Positions 8,832 through 16,596 of a stretch of DNA of 58,438 nt are shown piece after piece. Numbering within the stretch: the stretch's first letter is position 1; each line of letters starts with the position of its first letter. The notes under the pieces were generated by a model that ran no database searches, was not told the DNA's origin, and saw nothing but the letters and a program-made list of their open reading frames with translations. The translations under genes were made by a program, and so were the position numbers. The DNA lies in NCBI GenBank assembly GCA_023415235.1, contig JAEZLP010000009.1:1-58438 (forward strand). Direction: 5' to 3'. The DNA is from Bacillota bacterium (GTDB taxonomy: Bacteria > Bacillota > Clostridia > Peptostreptococcales > Anaerovoracaceae).

Positions 8832-9887
8832 ATGAAAGGATTTGCGATGCTGGGTATCGGCAAAACCGGCTGGATTGAAAAGGAAAATCCAAAATGCGGC
8901 CCCTTGGATGCGATTGTAAAACCGCTGGCAGTTTCCCCCTGCACCTCGGACGTACATACCGTATGGGAAGGTGCGATCGGTGAACGCACCGACATGATCC
9001 TGGGCCATGAAGCCGTAGGCGAAATCGTTGAGACCGGCCCTCTGGTCAGAGATTTCAAACCGGGCGACAAAGTTATCGTACCTGCAATAACACCCGATTG
9101 GGGTGCATTGGAATCACAAGCTGGTTTTTCCATGCATTCCGGCGGGATGCTGGCAGGCTGGAAGTTTTCCAATTTCAAAGACGGCGTATTCAGCGAACTC
9201 TTCCACGTCAACGAAGCGGATGCCAATCTTGCCCTTTTACCGGAAGGGATTGACATCGCTGCTGCAACCATGCTAAGCGACATGGTTCCCACCGGATTTC
9301 ACGGCGTAGAGCTTGCCGACGTGCAGTTCGGCGACAATGTGTGCGTAATCGGAATCGGGCCTGTGGGCCTGATGGCAGTCGCCGGCGCAGCAATCCGCGG
9401 CGCGGCCAACCTTTATGCGGTCGGTTCCCGCGTAAAGTGCGCGGCGGTAGCAAAGGAGTACGGCGCAACGGATATCATCAATTATAAGGACGGCGATATC
9501 GTAAAACAAATCATGGAAAAGACTCACGGAAAAGGCGTTGATAAGGTGATCATCGCAGGCGGAGACGTCAATACCATGATTGAGGCGATCACTATGGTGA
9601 AGCCGGGAGGCAGAATCGGCAACGTGAATTATCTTGGATCCGGCGATTACGTAAAGGTTCCGAGACTGGAATGGGGCTGCGGAATGGGCCACAAGATTAT
9701 AGCCGGGGGGCTAATGCCCGGCGGAAGGCTGAGAATGGAGAAGCTCGCAGGATTGATCAGCACGGGAAGGCTGGATCCTTCCAAGATGCTTACTCATAAA
9801 TTCAAAGGATTTGAGCATATGGAAGAAGCGCTCATGCTGATGAAAGACAAGCCCAGAGATTTGATCAAGCCGGTGGTGGTTCTGTAG
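8832..9887 (+). CDS. adh: NADP-dependent secondary (isopropanol) alcohol dehydrogenase
   Basis: The 351-residue protein closely follows the Clostridium beijerinckii / Thermoanaerobacter brockii enzyme over its whole length. The catalytic zinc ligands are Cys37, His59 and Asp150. The NADP-selecting residues Gly198, Ser199, Arg200 and Tyr218 of that enzyme are all present at the same numbers. It interconverts secondary alcohols and ketones (for example 2-propanol and acetone) in the cytoplasm. The gene stands alone, with its own ribosome-binding site (AAGGTGG) and a strong terminator downstream shared with the convergent ftsH gene. Confidence 0.95.
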   Translation: MKGFAMLGIGKTGWIEKENPKCGPLDAIVKPLAVSPCTSDVHTVWEGAIGERTDMILGHEAVGEIVETGPLVRDFKPGDKVIVPAITPDWGALESQAGFSMHSGGMLAGWKFSNFKDGVFSELFHVNEADANLALLPEGIDIAAATMLSDMVPTGFHGVELADVQFGDNVCVIGIGPVGLMAVAGAAIRGAANLYAVGSRVKCAAVAKEYGATDIINYKDGDIVKQIMEKTHGKGVDKVIIAGGDVNTMIEAITMVKPGGRIGNVNYLGSGDYVKVPRLEWGCGMGHKIIAGGLMPGGRLRMEKLAGLISTGRLDPSKMLTHKFKGFEHMEEALMLMKDKPRDLIKPVVVL

Positions 9888-9943
9888 CCAGAAAACCGGT
9901 ATTCCAAAAAAAATCAGGGATCTTTACATAATGACGTTCATTG

Positions 9944-9983
9944 AAAGAGGGAGACAGCCGTTCCATCGGCTGTCTCCCTCTTT
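9944..9983. terminator. Bidirectional terminator between adh and ftsH
   Basis: A perfect 17-bp stem (9944-9960 with 9967-9983) with a six-base loop, flanked by A and T runs. It can end both convergent transcripts. It ends directly before the stop codon of the ftsH-like gene. Confidence 0.9.
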
Positions 9984-9984
9984 T

Positions 9985-11997
9985 CTATGCCCCTGCAGAC
10001 ACATCTCCTCTGATCAGTTTGTCGATTTCCGTTTCGTCCAGAGTCTCCTTCTCCATCAGGCCCGCTGCAAGGCGATCCAGCTTGCTTCTGTTGGAAATCA
10101 GAAAATCCAGTGTCTCATGATAAAGGGTATTGGCCATGCTGGAAGCCTCCTCGATCATGTTGAACTGGTTGGTCAGCTGGGTCAGGTCGATCATTCCCTG
10201 GCTTCCCATGCCGTAGATGGCGATATATTGTTTGATGATCTCCGTTGCCTGCTTGATATCTTCGGATGCGCCGGTTGTGATATCCTCCGCGCTTTCCAGA
10301 AGGATTTCCTCCGCAGCGCGGCCGGCGTACATGACCTTGACGAGATTCCTCAGATACTTTTTGCTTTTCAGAGGCAAGTCCTCGGGCGCCCGAAAGGTCA
10401 CTCCTCCTGCCCCGGAGGTGCTTTGAATGATGGTAACGGTGGGAACCCCGTCGTTGGTCAGCAGCTTTGTGGCCAGCGTGTGGCCGGCCTCATGATAGGC
10501 GACCAGTCTGGCATAGCTGTCGTCGGCAATTCGTTCCTTTTTATGGCCGTTCATAATGATTTTGAAGAAGGCGTCCTCGATATCCTCATTGGTGATCCAA
10601 TCCTTATCCTTTGTCGCCGCGATCAGAGCCGCTTCGTTGAGGAGATTTTCCAGCTCTGCGCCGGAAAATCCGTTGGTCTTCTTTGCCAGCGCATCGATCT
10701 TCACCTCTTCCGCAAGCATTTTGCCAGTGCTATGCAGCTTGAGAATCTGATAGCGGGCTTGCTTGTCCGGAAGGTTCACTGCGATCTTCAAGTCGAATCT
10801 TCCCGGCCGGGTTAAGGCAGGATCCAGAATGTCGAGCCTGTTTGTGGCGCATATGGTCAGGATGCCTTCTGATGCGGTAAAGCCGTCAAGCTCCGTAAGC
10901 AGAGCGTTGATCGTCTGGTCCCGTTCGCTGTTGTTGCTCTCACCTCTGTTGCCTCCGATGGCGTCCAGCTCGTCGATAAATACGATACAGGGCGCGGATT
11001 TTCTGGCTTTTGAGAACAGATCACGGATTCTTGAGGCGCCCACGCCCACATATTTTTCGACGAAATCGCTTCCTGACGCGGAGAAAAACGGAACCTCTGC
11101 TTCTCCGGATATGGCCTTGGCGATCAGCGTCTTGCCCGTCCCGGGAGGCCCATACAGGATCAGGCCCTTGGTCGGCCTGGCTCCCAGCTTCTTATATTTG
11201 GCGGGGTGCTTCAGCGAATCCACCAGTCGGAAGAGGTCCGGCTTCAATTCGTCAATTCCCTGAACCTCGTCAAAGGTTATTTTTTTCTCCGGGGCAACCG
11301 GCTCGTTTTTATTTTTATCCTTTGCGCTGACTGCGATTTTATCAGGCTCATATTTCCTTCTGCTCATGGAGAGAAACCAGCCCACAAAAAACAGGGAGGA
11401 GAATATCATGGTAATCAGAAGAAAGGTCGAAAAGGATTTTCCTTCGGACGGATTCACCTGCATCGTCATTTTTTCACTGATCCCCTTCTCCACAACGCCG
11501 GTCAGCTCCATTGCCTTGATATATTCATTGGATAGATCGATGAGACAGTATTTGCCGTCGATTGTCCGAAGCAACAGACGATTATCCGTCGTCATGGACA
11601 CAGACGCAATCTTCATGTCAAAGTTCAGCTTGTAGAACTGATCCTCGGTAATTGTCTCGATTTCAATATATCGGGAAAGGATTTCCGTGTCGATTCTGCT
11701 GAAGCCCGGTCCATTGCCGGATGCGTCGGCTTTTTCGCTGTTATCTGCAGCCTGGTTCGCAGCCTCCTTGGATTGATATAAATAAGGATTCATATAGACT
11801 GCGTCGCCTACGGCAACCAATTCGACGCTGCGACTGGCGGGTAACGCATCCGTGCCGGACTGCAAGAACGGAGCATCCGCACCGGATTGCAAAGACAGAG
11901 CATCTGCAAATACGGGAGCCGTTTGCGCCATAACCGCGAAAAAAAGCACAGAAACCCAAGTAACGGCCTTTTTACCTGCAAGGAGTATGATAAACAC
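9985..11997 (-). CDS. ftsH: FtsH-family membrane AAA+ metalloprotease with a secretory leader
   Basis: From the GTG at 11997, which has AAGGAGG eight bases upstream, the product has 670 residues. The N-terminus is a signal-peptide-like segment (about 1-32, ending APVFADA). An outside domain of about 155 residues comes next, then one membrane segment (about 190-210), the AAA+ ATPase (Walker A GPPGTGKT at 283-290, Walker B IVFIDELDAIG, second region of homology TNRLDILDPALTRPGRFD) and a zinc protease domain (HEAGH at 502-506, third ligand in TTGASEDIKQAT). It degrades membrane and short-lived cytoplasmic proteins. The outside domain is longer than in typical FtsH, so this is probably a divergent or second FtsH. 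The frame stays open to an ATG at 12051, but that start has no ribosome-binding site. Confidence 0.9.
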   Translation of the reverse strand: MFIILLAGKKAVTWVSVLFFAVMAQTAPVFADALSLQSGADAPFLQSGTDALPASRSVELVAVGDAVYMNPYLYQSKEAANQAADNSEKADASGNGPGFSRIDTEILSRYIEIETITEDQFYKLNFDMKIASVSMTTDNRLLLRTIDGKYCLIDLSNEYIKAMELTGVVEKGISEKMTMQVNPSEGKSFSTFLLITMIFSSLFFVGWFLSMSRRKYEPDKIAVSAKDKNKNEPVAPEKKITFDEVQGIDELKPDLFRLVDSLKHPAKYKKLGARPTKGLILYGPPGTGKTLIAKAISGEAEVPFFSASGSDFVEKYVGVGASRIRDLFSKARKSAPCIVFIDELDAIGGNRGESNNSERDQTINALLTELDGFTASEGILTICATNRLDILDPALTRPGRFDLKIAVNLPDKQARYQILKLHSTGKMLAEEVKIDALAKKTNGFSGAELENLLNEAALIAATKDKDWITNEDIEDAFFKIIMNGHKKERIADDSYARLVAYHEAGHTLATKLLTNDGVPTVTIIQSTSGAGGVTFRAPEDLPLKSKKYLRNLVKVMYAGRAAEEILLESAEDITTGASEDIKQATEIIKQYIAIYGMGSQGMIDLTQLTNQFNMIEEASSMANTLYHETLDFLISNRSKLDRLAAGLMEKETLDETEIDKLIRGDVSAGA

Positions 11998-12165
11998 GCG
12001 CGGAACCTCCTTTCCTTGCATGAATATGGTATGACAGGGACTATGCAACATGTGCGGAGCACATCATTATTTTTCACAGTTTTAACTTTAGTATTATGAA
12101 AATGAGAAAGAAAAATAAAAAATTCGGAAAGCGGGCCAAGCTGTTAAAAAATATAAGGTAACCAC

Positions 12166-12194
12166 TGGAAATTAGAGCCGCCGGAGTGTATACT
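12166..12194 (+). promoter_or_regulatory. Candidate sigma-A promoter of the ECF operon
   Basis: TGGAAA (12166-12171), a 17-base spacer, then TATACT (12189-12194), about 46 bases before the start codon. The -10 box fits well and the -35 box moderately. I saw no riboswitch-like fold in the leader. Confidence 0.5.
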
Positions 12195-12239
12195 AGAATT
12201 GCATTTATTATGACTATTTTTGAAAAGGAGAATATACTT

Positions 12240-12899
12240 ATGAGTGGATTTAGTGGTTTCTTTCAATCGGTAGCGACCAGGGAAGGCATTATTGCCATCG
12301 TGGTGGCTGTTGTGCTTTGTATTGCGGTCGCCCTGATCAACAAGAGCAAGGGCAGGCACATGAGCACAAAGACCGTGGTGGCCATCGGAATCGGAGCCGC
12401 TCTCTATGCGGCGCTTTCCGCAATTTCCGTCCCCATCGGACCCAATACCTCCTTCCGTATCGCAATCGCACTTCTGCCTATCTTCGGAGCATTCTTCGGA
12501 CCTGCGGCAGGTTTCCTGATCGGATTTATCGGCCATGCCCTCAATGACGCTTTCATGTACGGCGGAGTATGGTGGAGCTGGGTCTTCCTTTCCGCGATGA
12601 TGGGTCTGTTCGGCGGTTTTGTCTGCTTTGACAAGAAGTTCGACCCCATGAACGGAATCTGCACGAAGGCGCATGTCGCAATGATGTACATATGGTCCCT
12701 GGTAGGAATGTTCGTCGGAAGCGTCATCGCATATCTGGGCGATGTGTATCTGTATGGAGAACCGGCAGAGAAGCTGTTTGTTCAGATCACTCTGGCCAAT
12801 ATCTCCAACCTGATCGTGATCGCTGTCATCGGTATTCCGGCAGTGATTCTGATTGCAAAATCGAAATCCAAAAACAAAGGACTGAAAAAGGACGCATAA
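12240..12899 (+). CDS. ECF transporter substrate-binding (S) component, UPF0397-like
   Basis: This 219-residue membrane protein has the UPF0397 pattern KTVVAIGIGAALYAALS, then FGPAAGFLIGFIGHALNDAFMYGG-VWWSWV. These proteins serve as S components of energy-coupling-factor importers for vitamins or similar micronutrients; the ligand is not known from sequence. The gene directly precedes a fused double ATPase and a T component, making a dedicated importer. I chose the ATG at 12240 because AAAAGGAG lies nine bases upstream. An earlier in-frame ATG-like start at 12186 overlaps the promoter. Its stop touches the next start codon. Confidence 0.85.
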   Translation: MSGFSGFFQSVATREGIIAIVVAVVLCIAVALINKSKGRHMSTKTVVAIGIGAALYAALSAISVPIGPNTSFRIAIALLPIFGAFFGPAAGFLIGFIGHALNDAFMYGGVWWSWVFLSAMMGLFGGFVCFDKKFDPMNGICTKAHVAMMYIWSLVGMFVGSVIAYLGDVYLYGEPAEKLFVQITLANISNLIVIAVIGIPAVILIAKSKSKNKGLKKDA

Positions 12900-14657
12900 A
12901 TGAAAGCAATAGTCTTTGAGGATGTCACATTCAAGTATGGCAATCTGGACGAACCCACCCTCCGCAATATCAATCTGAGCATTGAAGAGGGTGAAAAAGT
13001 ATTGATTACCGGAAAAAGCGGCAGCGGAAAATCAACATTAGCCCATTGTATCAATGGGCTAATTCCCTTTACCTATAAAGGCGAGATTCAAGGCCGTATC
13101 CTCGTAAACGGGAAGGAGCCGAAAACCCTTTCTCTTTTTGCCATGGGTACTCAGGTTGGCAGCATTCTGCAGGACCAGGACTGCCAGTTCGTAGGACTCT
13201 CGTCCGGGGAGGACGTGGCTTTCGCTCTGGAAAATGACTGCGTACCTCCTGAAGAAATGGGCCCTGTCGTTGACCGGGCGCTCGCTCAAGTCGACATGCT
13301 GGAGCATAAAACCCAGCCTCCTCAGAACCTATCCGGAGGACAGAAGCAGAAGGTGGCTATTGCGGGAATCCTTGCAATGGATGTGCCCATTCTGCTCTTT
13401 GACGAACCTCTTGCAAATCTGGACCCTGCCAGTGGGAAAAAGGCCATGGAAACCATGGTGGATATCCATGACAGGACGGGTAAAACCATAATTGTCATTG
13501 AGCACAGGATTGAAGACGTGCTGGAGCACGGATTCGACAGAGTTATCGTGATCGAAGAGGGAGCCATCGTCTTCGACGGAACTCCGGACAAACTTCTGGC
13601 GGAGGACATCCTGCCGAAATGCGGACTGAGACAGCCGCTGTACGTGGAGATGCTCAAGCTCTGCGGAGCGGAAATCAAGCCGGAAGACAGGATCTCCGTC
13701 CTTGGAAACACGATAAAATTCAAGGATCAGGTGGTGGGAAGATACCTGAAAGACCGTTTCGAGGACAAGCGACCGGACAACAAAACCATTTTAAAGCTGG
13801 AGAACGTGAGCTACCGCTATTACAAGGACGATCCTAATACCATCGAGAATATCAGCTTTGATGTAAAAGAAGGTGAAATGCTGGCTATCGTGGGAAACAA
13901 CGGAGCCGGGAAATCAACCTTGCTGAAGGCGATTTCCGGCATTGCCAAATACCAGCAGGGCTCTATGTTCCTTGCGGATGCAGACCGGATTTCCGGGCAG
14001 CACGGACACGACGCAGCCGGGAGCGCGGAGGAAGAAGCCATGGCCTGCATTGACGGATGGACTGCTAAGCAGCGTGCATTGGCAATAGGCTTTGTGATGC
14101 AGAATCCCAACCATATGATTACAAAAAATATGATTTATGATGAGGTGGCCTTCGGCCTGAGAAACTTCAAAACACCGGAAGAAGAGGTGGATAGAAGGGT
14201 CAAAGAGGCGCTGAAAATCTGCGGTCTTTACGAATATAGAAACTGGCCGGTTTCTTCTCTGAGCTACGGCCAGAAAAAGCGTGTAACCATTGCATCGATT
14301 CTATCCATGGGACCCAAGGTCATCATACTGGATGAGCCTACGGCGGGACAGGACTACACCAGCTACAGAGAGTTTATGACCTATCTTGATGAAATCAAGA
14401 AGACAGGAGTGGCTATTATCCTGATTACCCACGACATGCACTTGGCGCTGGAATATGCGGACAGCAGCGTAGTGCTGTCAGGAGGACGGATCATCGCTCG
14501 GGATTATATCGACAGGATTTTGGCGGATTCCGCAATTATCAGCAAGGCGAACCTGAAGCATACCTCCATCGAGCAGATGGGAAGGCTGTACGGGGTAGAG
14601 GATCTCAGCTCCTTTATCGCTTACTTTACCAGAAGGATTACCGGAGGTGCGTTATGA
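12900..14657 (+). CDS. ECF transporter fused double ATPase (EcfA-EcfA', YkoD-like)
   Basis: The 585-residue protein contains two ABC ATPase domains in one chain. The first (about 1-255) has GKSGSGKST and LSGGQKQKVAIAGILAMD followed by the Walker B DEPLANLDP. The second (about 300-560) has GNNGAGKST and the signature LSYGQKKRV with DEPTAGQDY. The second signature has Tyr where the first has Gly, a common variation in ECF modules. The protein powers uptake by the S and T subunits. It begins immediately after the S-component stop, and its last four bases overlap the T-component gene, so the three are translated together. Confidence 0.92.
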   Translation: MKAIVFEDVTFKYGNLDEPTLRNINLSIEEGEKVLITGKSGSGKSTLAHCINGLIPFTYKGEIQGRILVNGKEPKTLSLFAMGTQVGSILQDQDCQFVGLSSGEDVAFALENDCVPPEEMGPVVDRALAQVDMLEHKTQPPQNLSGGQKQKVAIAGILAMDVPILLFDEPLANLDPASGKKAMETMVDIHDRTGKTIIVIEHRIEDVLEHGFDRVIVIEEGAIVFDGTPDKLLAEDILPKCGLRQPLYVEMLKLCGAEIKPEDRISVLGNTIKFKDQVVGRYLKDRFEDKRPDNKTILKLENVSYRYYKDDPNTIENISFDVKEGEMLAIVGNNGAGKSTLLKAISGIAKYQQGSMFLADADRISGQHGHDAAGSAEEEAMACIDGWTAKQRALAIGFVMQNPNHMITKNMIYDEVAFGLRNFKTPEEEVDRRVKEALKICGLYEYRNWPVSSLSYGQKKRVTIASILSMGPKVIILDEPTAGQDYTSYREFMTYLDEIKKTGVAIILITHDMHLALEYADSSVVLSGGRIIARDYIDRILADSAIISKANLKHTSIEQMGRLYGVEDLSSFIAYFTRRITGGAL

Positions 14658-15481
14658 GTAAGAGCGGTTCCCTATATATTGAACGGCAGTCTGTTTTTCA
14701 CAGCCTGGATGGCAGCATCAAGCTTCTTATGCTCATCGCGTGGACTTTTTTCGCCTTTGCATTCATGGATGCCAGAATCTTTCTTGGCATGATCGTGCTG
14801 GGGCTTGCCATGCTGAAAATCTCCAGACTTCCCAATAAGGCCATCTGGCCTCTGCTGCTGTTTATTTTTATTTTCACCCTGTTCAATTCGGCTTTTTTGC
14901 TGATGATCACGCCGGAGTACGGCTCCGGACTTACAGGCACCTATACCGAGGCCATCCGCATCGGTTTTTATGCCATTACCTATGAGACGGTATTCTACTG
15001 CGTGACACTGTCCCTGAAGTATATCGCCATCATGCCGATTACCATTTTGTTCATTTTTACCACACATCCGAGCAATTTTGCCAGCAGCCTGAACCGGATC
15101 GGCGTGCCCTACCGGGTAGCTTATGCGGTGAGCATTGCGCTGCGATACATCCCCGACGTAAAAGCAGAGGTGGAGAACATCATCAACGCTCAGGAGGCCA
15201 GAGGGGTGGCTTTCCGAAAGGGGGACGCCGGCATCGGAACCCGGCTGAGAAATTACGCCACGGTAATGGTACCGCTGCTGCTCAGCTCCTTCAACCGGAT
15301 CGAGACCGTTTCCAATGCAATGGATCTTCGGGGCTTCGGAAAAAATAAAAAGAGAACCTGGTACCACAGAAAAAAACTGACCGGTCCGGATATCACCTTT
15401 GCGGCAATATCCGCAGCAGTTCTGGTACTGGCTGTTGTGATCAAGGCAGCGGTGGGCGCTGTATACTGGTATCCCTTCTAA
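14654..15481 (+). CDS. ECF transporter transmembrane (T) component
   Basis: This 275-residue membrane protein has five or six helices and the two coupling-helix motifs of EcfT proteins. ARG is visible in INAQEARGVAF (about residue 180), and the second, DLRGFGKNKKRTW, is near residue 223. These dock onto the two ATPase domains encoded just upstream. The start codon overlaps the ATPase stop (ATGA), a sign of translational coupling. The gene ends 18 bases before the convergent CDF transporter gene, with no convincing terminator between them. Confidence 0.9.
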   Translation: MSKSGSLYIERQSVFHSLDGSIKLLMLIAWTFFAFAFMDARIFLGMIVLGLAMLKISRLPNKAIWPLLLFIFIFTLFNSAFLLMITPEYGSGLTGTYTEAIRIGFYAITYETVFYCVTLSLKYIAIMPITILFIFTTHPSNFASSLNRIGVPYRVAYAVSIALRYIPDVKAEVENIINAQEARGVAFRKGDAGIGTRLRNYATVMVPLLLSSFNRIETVSNAMDLRGFGKNKKRTWYHRKKLTGPDITFAAISAAVLVLAVVIKAAVGAVYWYPF

Positions 15482-15498
15482 TGAGACCGGGGAGTTTT

Positions 15499-16407
15499 TC
15501 AGCTTTCAAATTCAGGGATCAGTTCCACATATAAATCGGGAAATACCTTTTTAAGCTCAGATTCCAGTTCCTTCTGAGCTTCTTTTATTTCGGAAACGGA
15601 GATCAGGTCTTCCTGACTTGTGAAATAGATGCTGATCCATAACTTCCGGCCTGTCTTGATAATATCGTACAGATTCTGCTCCGAATGGTATTTGATCAGC
15701 ACGGCCTGACCGATTTCCTTGATCGTGCTGACCGTTTCCTCGTCGGGAGCCAGCAGGAAGATGTCCCGCAGCCCCAAAAGGACTGTTTTGACCGGAACCG
15801 GTAAAATGACAGCCGCAAGAATAATGGCGATGACCTGATCGAGATAGGGCTCAAAGCTCTCCATCCAAGGCGTATGAATCACCATCGGGAGCAGAAAGGC
15901 GACGGAAAGGCCGAGACTGGCAACGCTGTCGATGACCCAGGCGGTGATTTCCGCTTTGACCAGGGGAGAATTCAGCTTCTTGTTCAATTGGATCATGGAG
16001 AACAATATGCTAAGGCAGATGAAGGCGGCGGCAAGCTCAAAGATCGCCACGCTGGTAAAGTTCAGACGGTTTCCTCCCCGGAGTATGGTCTGGATGTTAT
16101 TCAGCACCAGCCCCACAGTGACGGCGGTCAGCATGGAACCCTTGATAACGATAAAAATGGATTCCACCTGAGAAAATCCGAAGGGATGTTTTTCCGAGGT
16201 GGGGCGGTAGAGCAGGGGAATAATCCAGATAGAGACCGCTACCATCAGCAGGTCCGTGGCGCCGTAGATCGCATCCAACAGGATGGACTGTGATGAGGAT
16301 ACAATCGCCATGACGCTCTCCGCCAGCACAAAGAACAAGGAGCCGTACATGGAGATCAGCAGTGTTTGCTTTTCTGTTTTAATTCGTTTCAACTCTCTTT
16401 TGTTCAT
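15499..16407 (-). CDS. Cation diffusion facilitator (CDF)-family transporter, atypical metal site
   Basis: The 302-residue protein has six membrane helices (about 15-215) and a C-terminal cytoplasmic domain of about 85 residues. This is the CDF layout for efflux of divalent metals in exchange for protons. In helix 2 the motif reads LLDAIYGATD, and in helix 5 AEITAWVIDSVAS. At the places where zinc transporters usually have His/Asp-x3-Asp and His-x3-Asp, I read Tyr-x3-Asp and Ala-x3-Asp. The metal preference, or even metal transport itself, is therefore uncertain. The start ATG at 16407 has no strong ribosome-binding site directly ahead (AGGTTATCCC). The CDF assignment is good; the substrate is unknown. 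Confidence 0.82.
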   Translation of the reverse strand: MNKRELKRIKTEKQTLLISMYGSLFFVLAESVMAIVSSSQSILLDAIYGATDLLMVAVSIWIIPLLYRPTSEKHPFGFSQVESIFIVIKGSMLTAVTVGLVLNNIQTILRGGNRLNFTSVAIFELAAAFICLSILFSMIQLNKKLNSPLVKAEITAWVIDSVASLGLSVAFLLPMVIHTPWMESFEPYLDQVIAIILAAVILPVPVKTVLLGLRDIFLLAPDEETVSTIKEIGQAVLIKYHSEQNLYDIIKTGRKLWISIYFTSQEDLISVSEIKEAQKELESELKKVFPDLYVELIPEFES

Positions 16408-16515
16408 GGGATAACCTCAACTTGAAATAGTACTATTTAGATTGTATTCATGTACGAAAATCAATGCAAGAAAATTTTCCCGCAAACGGCATTCCGATGA
16501 AAGCCTCTCTTGGGA

Positions 16516-16554
16516 CATGGAAAAGGCAGGAACATAGATCCTGCCTTTTCCATG
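16516..16554 (-). terminator. Strong hairpin after the SLH-protein gene
   Basis: A perfect stem of 15-16 bp (16516-16531 with 16539-16554) with a loop of about seven bases. It lies between the stop of the SLH gene and the CDF gene. A clear T run is missing on either strand, so it may act as a terminator or an mRNA-stabilising hairpin. Confidence 0.55.
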
Positions 16555-16596
16555 ATATTGGGGAGTATATCCATCAACACATCTTAGGTTTATGAT

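Noticed and set aside
11998..12051. Longer FtsH starting at the ATG at 12051
   Set aside because: No ribosome-binding site there, and the GTG at 11997 behind AAGGAGG yields a sensible signal sequence at the very N-terminus.
11998..12239. Riboswitch ahead of the ECF vitamin transporter
   Set aside because: About 70 bases between the candidate promoter and the start codon contain no recognisable riboswitch core or strong stem.
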